Assembly: GCF_000259075.1 (NCBI RefSeq)
Contig: NZ_AJKI01000022.1
Coordinates: 49,589 to 113,588 of the forward strand
Length of the DNA: 64,000 bases
Direction: 5' to 3'
DNA from: Marinilabilia salmonicolor JCM 21150
GTDB lineage: Bacteria > Bacteroidota > Bacteroidia > Bacteroidales > Marinilabiliaceae
Shown piece after piece: positions 61,940-64,000 of the stretch. The notes beneath the pieces are model-generated. The model was not told the origin of the DNA. It was given only the letters and a program-made list of their open reading frames with translations, and did not search any database. Each line of letters starts with the position of its first letter. Position 1 is the stretch's first letter. The translations under genes were made by a program, and so were the position numbers.

Positions 61940-62497
61940 ATGAAACAGTTATTTTTCCTTTTTGCATCACTCTTTTTATTAACATCCTGCGCCTCATCAG
62001 GCAGCAAATCAGACAATAAAGAAACAAAAAACACTACTGAAGCGGCAGAGGCCCCGTCAGTAGATATCTCCAAAGCGGTCAATGTAGCCAGCCTGATGGA
62101 AATAGCAGCAGAAAATGTGGACAAAGAAGTGGTCATCAAAGGAGTGGTTACCCACGTTTGTAAACATTCCGGGAAACGCTGTTTCCTCAAAGATGAAAGC
62201 AGCGATAACTCCATTCGCGTAGAAGCCAAAGGAGAAATCGGCGGCTTCAATTCAGAACTCAACGGGACACGACTTGTGGTTAAAGGCGTTGTACGTGAAA
62301 ACCGCCTTTCGGAGGAGTATATCAACCAATGGGAACAGAAAACCATTAACCAGAAAGAGCAGGCTGAAATCAATGAAAACCAATGCAGTGCCGAATTGGC
62401 AAACATAAAAGAGATGCGTGACTGGATGACTGCCAACAACAAAAACTTCTATTCAGTTTTTTATGTGGATGGTATCAATTATGAAGTGATAGAATAG
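61940..62497 (+). CDS. OB-fold-like lipoprotein (185 aa)
   Basis: The lipoprotein signal MKQLFFLFASLFLLTSC (Cys17) is followed by a Ser/Thr/Glu linker and a domain at about 50-185. Residues 62-110 read like an OB-fold (VDKEVVIKGVVTHVCKHSGK, RCFLKDESSDNSIRVEAKGE, LVVKGVVRENRLSEEY), with Cys-Lys-His-Ser-Gly-Lys-Arg-Cys as a plausible metal-binding pair of Cys and His. A second Cys-containing region (NENQCSAEL) follows. Twenty-eight bp after the DUF4857 gene. A periplasmic metal-binding or chaperone role is suggested by the context. Confidence 0.8.
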   Translation: MKQLFFLFASLFLLTSCASSGSKSDNKETKNTTEAAEAPSVDISKAVNVASLMEIAAENVDKEVVIKGVVTHVCKHSGKRCFLKDESSDNSIRVEAKGEIGGFNSELNGTRLVVKGVVRENRLSEEYINQWEQKTINQKEQAEINENQCSAELANIKEMRDWMTANNKNFYSVFYVDGINYEVIE

Positions 62498-62522
62498 GGC
62501 GCTGAAAAACGCCTGTTTTATT
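62498..62522 (+). terminator. Weak hairpin after the OB-fold-like lipoprotein gene
   Basis: Stem GGCG/CGCC with loop CTGAAAAA, then TGTTTTATT, directly at the stop codon. It would only partly end transcription before the PepSY-type gene. Confidence 0.4.
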
Positions 62523-62739
62523 ATCTACTAGAATTTTAAATTATATCAACAAACACTTAAGTGCAAGGTTATTTTATCTCCCAGACGGATTTCTTTGCAC
62601 TTACTCATACAAACAGCTAATCAAAAGAATAAAATTTACTTCACCGCCCCAAACTCGAAGTATTTCAATACTCCTTCGATTGGGTCGGCTTGTAAATTCT
62701 CCTCTTTTGACTTTTTCAGCAGGCCCTAATATAAACAAT

Positions 62740-63267
62740 ATGCTGGCAAAAAATAAAGTAAGATTATGGCTGCGTCGCATTCACCGCGACGCAGGCTATT
62801 TTGTTGTGGGAATTACTTTGGTATATGCACTTTCGGGATTTTTCCTTCACCACAAGATGGGCGTTAAAACAACAGAAGAAACTGTTCAGCTGTCTCCGGA
62901 TTTAACGTCTGATGCCCTCAAAAACGCATGGGCTTCCGCAGCCTCTGAAAAAGCCATCACTTACCTGGAAGAACGTTCTGAACAGATTGTATTTTACTTT
63001 CCAGGCGGCATGGGTGACTATCAAAAGGCTACCGGTACCACCAATTATGAGACCTATAAAGACCGTCCGCTGGTCCTATTTATGAGTCAGTTGCACGAAA
63101 ATCAGGTAAAAGGCTGGGGCTTTATTGCAGACATTTATGCCGGTGTTCTGGTATTTCTGGCACTCTCAGGCCTGTTCATGGTTCCCGGAAAGAACGGATT
63201 TATGCGCAGAGGTGTCTGGTGGTTTGTGGCCGGAATTGCACTGGTGGTGGTTTTTGCATTTTTGTAA
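62740..63267 (+). CDS. PepSY-associated transmembrane protein (175 aa)
   Basis: The start at 62740 (MLAKNKVRLWLRRIHRDAGY) begins just ahead of the first helix (FVVGITLVYALSGFFLHH, with His residues as in PepSY_TM proteins). A short periplasmic segment (residues about 45-115) precedes the second segment HENQVKGWGFIADIYAGVLV, FLALSGLFM and a C-terminal helix. The His positions resemble heme-binding reductases that work with TonB-dependent siderophore uptake. It is much shorter than typical PepSY reductases (about 380-500 residues). Separated by 242 bp from the preceding gene, yet in the same orientation. Confidence 0.82.
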   Translation: MLAKNKVRLWLRRIHRDAGYFVVGITLVYALSGFFLHHKMGVKTTEETVQLSPDLTSDALKNAWASAASEKAITYLEERSEQIVFYFPGGMGDYQKATGTTNYETYKDRPLVLFMSQLHENQVKGWGFIADIYAGVLVFLALSGLFMVPGKNGFMRRGVWWFVAGIALVVVFAFL

Positions 63268-64000
63268 ATCTTCGAATAATCCCAAATGCAGTATCCCAAT
63301 GTGGCAAAGAGCAAACAAATTCTAATAATCAGAAAGCAACCGTCCGAAAAGCAGGATTATGACTTTTCTCTTCCTGGTCGCAAAACAACCAGGAAGAGAG
63401 GGGGCGTGGGGATACCTCTAAAGGCGTTGTCCAAAAAGTCCAAAGCACTAAAAAAGTATCATGTTGAGCGTTGTGGAAACATCTGTCTTTCAAACGAACA
63501 GATTCTTCGACAAGCTACCAATGACAGTTTTTTTGTAAAAACCAAGTTATCAACAAGTTGACAATTGACCCACATTCGGGGACCTGGTTTCATTTGTTCC
63601 AGTTACCCCGGGTTATCCACCCGGGGTTATTCAAATTTGCTCCCTGCGGGGACGCGACAATTCAGTCATATCCGCATTATGACCCAAAATTATTTGGGGT
63701 AGCCACTCAGAATGACATAAAAATTGGACTTTTTGGACAGCCTCCTATCTCTCTCAGGCATTCAGCCTGTTTACACCTTACCTACCTCATATATAATATA
63801 GGTTAGATCTAAACTATCAGCACAACCATACAGCACGTCTAATATATTAGTGTGCTGTCAAGCTGTATTTTGAAAGAACTTTTGATAGTAAATGCAAAAA
63901 ACATCATGCCTCCACAGATTAAATCTATATTTTTGCCCTTAGTACATGACAAAACAGTTAAATAATTGAAAATCAATAAAATAACAGTCTAAAAATTTGG
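63268..64000. other. Right-end intergenic region
   Basis: No convincing gene in these 733 bases. It contains the second CCCCGGGT repeat, the dyad ACAGCAC ... GTGCTGT at 63830-63858 enclosing CTAATATATTAG, and TATTTTTG at 63928-63935, a possible -7 element for a gene beyond the right edge. Confidence 0.45.
63515..63705. repeat. CCCCGGGT dyad repeat, copy 2
   Basis: Same orientation and block order as 44180-44400: TACCAATGACAG, CATTCGGGGACCTG, CCCCGGGTTATCCACCCGGG, GTTATT, CAAATTTGC, TTTGGGGTA. Short frames across it are artefacts of the repeat. Confidence 0.8.

Noticed and set aside
63286..63806. Two plus-strand frames near the right end
   Set aside because: They run through the CCCCGGGT repeat, and similar false frames arise at the other copy; no domain or leader supports them.

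Overview
The window comes from the chromosome of a member of the Bacteroidota, probably a Bacteroidia / Marinilabiliales-type marine or saline heterotroph. That placement is inference from gene content: a FprA flavodiiron protein, SPOR lipoprotein, TonB-dependent receptors, Wza/Wzc exopolysaccharide genes, DUF4876/DUF6850/DUF4857-type proteins, TAnnTTTG-like -7 promoter elements and AT-rich leaders almost without Shine-Dalgarno sequences. No rRNA is present; the one RNA gene seen is tRNA-Pro(CGG).

Region 1 (1-10850) is an integrated mobile element that runs off the left edge. A tyrosine integrase sits beside the 3' end of tRNA-Pro. Next come a divergently transcribed XRE-type repressor and excisionase-like HTH protein, then a long minus-strand run: a winged-helix protein (possible replication initiator), three small proteins (one with an intact J-domain), a 722-residue LEA/Ig-like plus transglutaminase-like protein with membrane and very basic segments, a second basic/membrane/acidic protein, and four proteins of unrecognised family, three of which look beta-rich. 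There is no terminase, portal, tail, relaxase or conjugation gene. My best reading, as inference, is a tailless and possibly membrane-containing prophage or an undescribed integrative element.

Region 2 (10851-24256) is mostly housekeeping: sensor histidine kinase, dicarboxylate/amino-acid symporter, chorismate synthase, SlyD-like isomerase, FtsE, class I aminotransferase, small membrane protein, flavodiiron protein with a SPOR lipoprotein, MltG and MurB. Region 3 (24371-34842) is an exopolysaccharide locus of two divergent clusters, each with its own Wzc-type tyrosine kinase, plus a WecA-like initiating transferase, a GT2, a Wza lipoprotein, a Wzi-like barrel and a WcaF-like acetyltransferase; no flippase or polymerase is in view.

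Region 4 (35292-51743) is mixed: an orphan sugar-binding lipoprotein, MnmE, an IS4-type transposase remnant, an AT-rich orphan gene, a VIT-vWA-TonB fusion lipoprotein, a tRNA-dihydrouridine synthase, a small membrane protein, an exported aldo/keto reductase, a DUF1080-PHP fusion and CarB. Region 5 (52153-63267) is a likely metal or metal-complex uptake operon: TonB-dependent receptor, DUF4876 lipoprotein, DUF6850-type barrel (apparently frameshifted), ABC ATPase, permease, DUF4857 protein, OB-fold-like lipoprotein and PepSY-type membrane protein. A freestanding plug-domain protein is divergent from it, and the intergenic region holds dyads and a good promoter match.

The intergenic DNA is rich in repeats. 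The most striking is a superfamily of seven long hairpins with shared ends, three kinds of arm and an interchangeable tip that is either a short palindrome or a conserved 66-bp hairpin. A second family (about 90 bp) has inverted ends built on ATGAAACGAGCATGG; a third is about 200 bp with a CCCCGGGT dyad; a fourth is a degenerate TTGATCATTG array. Several genes end inside these repeats.
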